Shown here: positions 61,545 to 64,000 of the stretch, piece after piece
Numbering within the stretch: position 1 is the first letter of the stretch
Layout: every line of letters begins with the position of its first letter
NCBI GenBank assembly: GCA_963580285.1
Contig: OY757017.1
Span: 17,432,003-17,496,002, forward strand
Length of the DNA stretch: 64,000 nucleotides
Source of the DNA: Lucinisca nassula
Lineage: Eukaryota > Mollusca > Bivalvia > Lucinida > Lucinidae
Reading direction: 5' to 3'
The notes under the pieces: model-generated
Told to the model about the DNA's origin: nothing
Databases searched by the model: none
Seen by the model: the letters and a program-made list of their open reading frames with translations, nothing else
Program-made: the position numbers and the translations under genes

Positions 61545-62700
61545 TTATGTAGGAACCGTCATAGAATCTGAGGCCTGACTCACCGGTGTGCAATTAAAGA
61601 CGGAAGCAAAGCTGTCATCCGTGATTGGGTTAACTACCATGCATGCAGTCTGCCATATAACATTTATGTTGTACCCAATCTTTTTATATCGAAGAATGAT
61701 TTTACGAAACTGGGTGCTGAAGTCATTGCGGTTATATATTTTTCTGAATTTATATACTAAGTCACCATAAAATTCGGATTCCGATAGACCTTGATGCAGA
61801 AGAGATTTAAGTCCAATATTGAATTTTGAAATTAAATCAGAACTAGAGCAAAGTCGATTGGGGGCCAATCGCAAATATCTGCACTTTTGACCTTGACCTT
61901 TGACCCGGAGGTCACAGCCAGCATCCGAAACCTTATGTGTAATCTACACATCCCAGGCAATCATCCTGTCAATTATGAACACCATCCGACGACCGGTGTA
62001 GGAGTTCGCGTTACGAGGAAATGTGCACTGACTGACTGACTGACTGACGGACGGACGGACGGACGGACTGACGGACGGGACCGATTACAGTATATCCGAC
62101 TTTTTCTTCGAAAAGTGCGGATATAATGACGTCTATAAAATTTTGAAAAGGCTTTGCGTAGTTTATGGTGTCGATAACCCTGATTAAGAAGTTTAGCCGT
62201 TAACAGTTTATTACGAGTGTTGAAGTTACATGACTACATACTATTGCAAATCGAATTATTTTGCGAAATATAAACGCCATAGGATGGCGCACGCGGAACA
62301 TCACCATCCAAAAAAGGAAAATTTACAATCTCAAAATCAAAATAATCGCGTTTATCATAGATTTTGCAAGAAACAAACCCTTCTACAATACATAGATGTA
62401 AATCCAAAAACGGGGCCTCGGTATCAGAAGAATTTTCTTTATTCAACTGAAGTTCTGTGTGGATAAATCTGACTGATCAAACCATCGAAATAGGTATTAT
62501 CAATATTTAATAAATCATCCAAATATCTAGAAGTGGAGCTAAAAGCTTCAATGATATCAGACTGGTTTTCAGCAGAAAGGGACATCATGAAGTCGCACTC
62601 ATAACAGAACAAAATCAGATCAGCCACAAGTGGTGCGCAATTAGTACGCATCGAAATACCCACAACTTGTCTAAATAACTTAGTACCAAACATTATGTAA
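61545..62700 (-). pseudogene. Family M reverse transcriptase, largest fragment, split and frameshifted
   Basis: In reverse: FGTKLFRQVVGISMRTNCAP LVADLILFCYECDF, then RYLDDLLNIDNTYFDGLI with the catalytic YLDD, then (other frame) APFLDLHLCIVEGFVSCKIY, DFEIVNFPFLDGDVPRAPSY GVYISQ. After an insertion at 61872-62126 it continues SDLISKFNIGLKSLLHQGLS, EFYGDLVYKFRKIYNRNDF to the end. GIxMxTNCAP (RT block B) and YLDD place it as a reverse transcriptase. The sequence style matches a Penelope-related lineage abundant in invertebrates, but the lineage is not proven. At least one frameshift plus the insertion disable it. Confidence 0.8.
61872..62126. mobile_element. (GACG)n-bearing MITE inserted in the family M RT
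   Basis: Ends ATATCTGCACTTTT and AAAAGTGCGGATATA are inverted repeats. The right end (about 62090-62125) is also a hairpin (TATATCCGACTTTTTC/GAAAAGTGCGGATATA), followed on the left by GACTGACTGACGGACGGACG. It lies 9-10 bp from the point where element I entered the homologous RT at 40.9 kb. Confidence 0.75.
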
Positions 62701-63075
62701 ATATTGTTAAGTAGAAAGGTGAACTAGTTTTTCTGGTATAAAGTGGAGTTTAGAGGGATGTTCATTACACGGACTTGTTAAGATGATGTGACGAAGAATG
62801 CATTTCCTGTAATGATGACAATGACAAAATATGTTACTGAAGGCGATTAAAATAGTGGACAACAACAAACAACAACAACAATAACATCAACAACGGCAAG
62901 AAACAAAAGACGAATCCAACTGCATAATATATCCATGTGGTGTAATGCTTTCTTTCATATTTTTTTTATATAAAATAAATGCGACATTCTTTTTGTTATT
63001 TCTGTTCTAAACAAAGACTGTGGGTGTTCATTAAAACCGCCCCAATGAGACGGCTCTAAAATTTGAAATGCTCAT
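62701..63075. mobile_element. D2 fragments
   Basis: GTGGAGTTTAGAGGGATGTT CATTACACGGACTTG at about 62742 and a worn hairpin (GACTGTGGGTGTTCATTAAA ACCGCC) at about 63015. AAC/CAA-rich sequence lies between. Confidence 0.55.
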
Positions 63076-63129
63076 AATCTTTAAAATAGAAACACATGAG
63101 TCAGTCTGTCTGCTCAGAACAGCAAAGAA

Positions 63130-63560
63130 TGTTGTTCATCCTGCGTATACATTTTAAATGCCAACAGGATCGGGACGTTAACTGGAGGTCCCCTGTGCAG
63201 GCAGAGTCCTGTGGAGGTTAAAGACCCCAACCGTAATTACATGATTACTGTGTAGGGTTTCAACACTGTGAACCTGGAGTGTATGTAATGTACACCTGCG
63301 AGTAATGGTCAAATGTGACTGATCGCAGTATAAGTAGAAAGAAAGAGGATCCAATCCTGCCCAGGCAAGGCAGTGCGAGTCAGACCATGCTTAAAAACAG
63401 ATAAACCCGTTGGTTTTATTGGGCAACCGGGCTCTAAGTGGTCACTAAGTGCACCGTCCTTCGGATCGGTACGTTAACTGGAGGCTCCATGTGCAAGTAG
63501 AGTCATCTCCTGTGCAGGTTAAAGACCCCTACCGTAATCACGCGACGCGAAGAGCCGATA
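63130..63560. mobile_element. Bivalve SINE-like repeats (GGATCGGGACGTTAACTGGA type), two pieces
   Basis: GGTCCCCTGTGCAGGCAGAG … GGTTAAAGACCCCAACCG and CTTCGGATCGGTACGTTAAC … GGTTAAAGACCCCTACCG are two copies. Between them (63350-63440) is a scrap of family A (CCTGCCCAGGCAAGGCAGTG). Confidence 0.6.
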
Positions 63561-63564
63561 TGTC

Positions 63565-63972
63565 ACGACGTCATTCATTGTTTGCTTGAACGTCATTTTC
63601 TTGTATCAATTGAGCCGCGCCAAGCGAATTTGGGTCTTCGAGCATTCCGTCATGACAAATTTTAATTGCGCATGCCCAGCCATTCAGAGGGGCCAGGGAT
63701 ATGGCTTTCTGTCTGAAGGTTCCTCTTGATTCACTGCTTGTATGAGCGAGCAGCGACGGTTCTGGCGAGACTGCGCGGATGCGCAGGCTCGCCTGAACCT
63801 TCGCTGCTCGCATAGGCGATAAGTACCAAAATCGCTTGACGGGGCCCAATTATGTTATGGAAACAGATTCCTTTACACAATGACGGAAGATAGGGAGAAT
63901 TTGAAGGAAGCAGTAGCATATTCGTTGACTTTTAGTGTGTTAGAATCGAAACAGATTAGCTCTAGCGACGTG
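63565..63972 (+). mobile_element. Relative of element E, partial
   Basis: It contains a hairpin GAGCAGCGACGGTTCTGGCG AG … CTCGCCTGAACCTTCGCTGC TC (63747-63811, tip GCGCGGATGCGC). It also has an ATG at 63880 with a frame reading MTEDRENLKEA…TFSVLESKQ, aligned to the E micro-ORF but without its stop. The 5' E body is different or absent. Confidence 0.5.
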
Positions 63973-64000
63973 ATATATTTAGGGGATAACTGTATTGAAA
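63973..64000 (+). mobile_element. Element F left end, cut by the window edge
   Basis: AGGGGATAACTGTATTGAAA matches the F start at 51785. Confidence 0.6.

Overview
The window looks like nuclear DNA from a bivalve mollusc. This is an inference from repeat types: tandem-core elements of the pearl/Helentron-associated kind with roughly 160 bp units, tRNA-headed SINEs with bivalve-style tails, and many small hairpin elements. The species cannot be named. I found no convincing host protein-coding gene, no genuine tRNA or rRNA gene, and no prokaryotic or viral block. Nearly all 64 kb is transposable elements, nested in each other, plus simple repeats and a few unrecognised AT-rich stretches. Layout: 1-2.4 kb holds the end of a tandem-core element and an isolated hammerhead ribozyme motif. 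From 2.4 to 10 kb there are SINEs, retroelement tails and hairpin MITEs. From 10 to 16 kb there are tandem-core elements, the largest at 11.8-14.1 kb. From 16 to 33 kb there is a dense mosaic of MITEs, SINEs and an about 480 bp element (family E) that carries CRE-like sites, a TATA-like box and a terminal hairpin. From 33.07 to 36.89 kb lies a Penelope-like retroelement on the minus strand. It is the only locus with long intact reading frames: an upstream coiled-coil/basic ORF and a 792-residue reverse transcriptase plus GIY-YIG endonuclease ORF. It lies between 324 bp terminal inverted repeats that look identical by eye, each with a hammerhead ribozyme motif. From 37.6 to 43.7 kb, and again at 61.0-62.7 kb, lie broken copies of a second reverse-transcriptase family (family M) with a recurrent 3' tail. 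From 44 to 58 kb there are hairpin-ended elements (families F, G, H, I), piggyBac-like MITEs with TTAA ends, and pogo-like MITEs with TA target duplications. From 58 to 64 kb there are SINE clusters, the decayed 3' end of a non-LTR retrotransposon, and more family M. The elements interact mainly by nesting and by supplying enzymes in trans. SINEs repeatedly land in MITEs, and several insertions have target-site duplications exact enough to fix both ends. The most unusual themes are: (i) dimer-type hammerhead ribozymes at three places; (ii) an about 66 bp near-perfect hairpin found about 35 times inside MITE families with unrelated termini, with paired (compensatory) arm changes; (iii) several otherwise dissimilar elements sharing one plan, a long terminal hairpin with a GC-rich tip joined to a body, which in families E and I contains exact TGACGTCA sites. 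Family letters used here (A, B, C, P, Q for SINEs; D1/D2/D3, E-O for others) are local labels, not database names.
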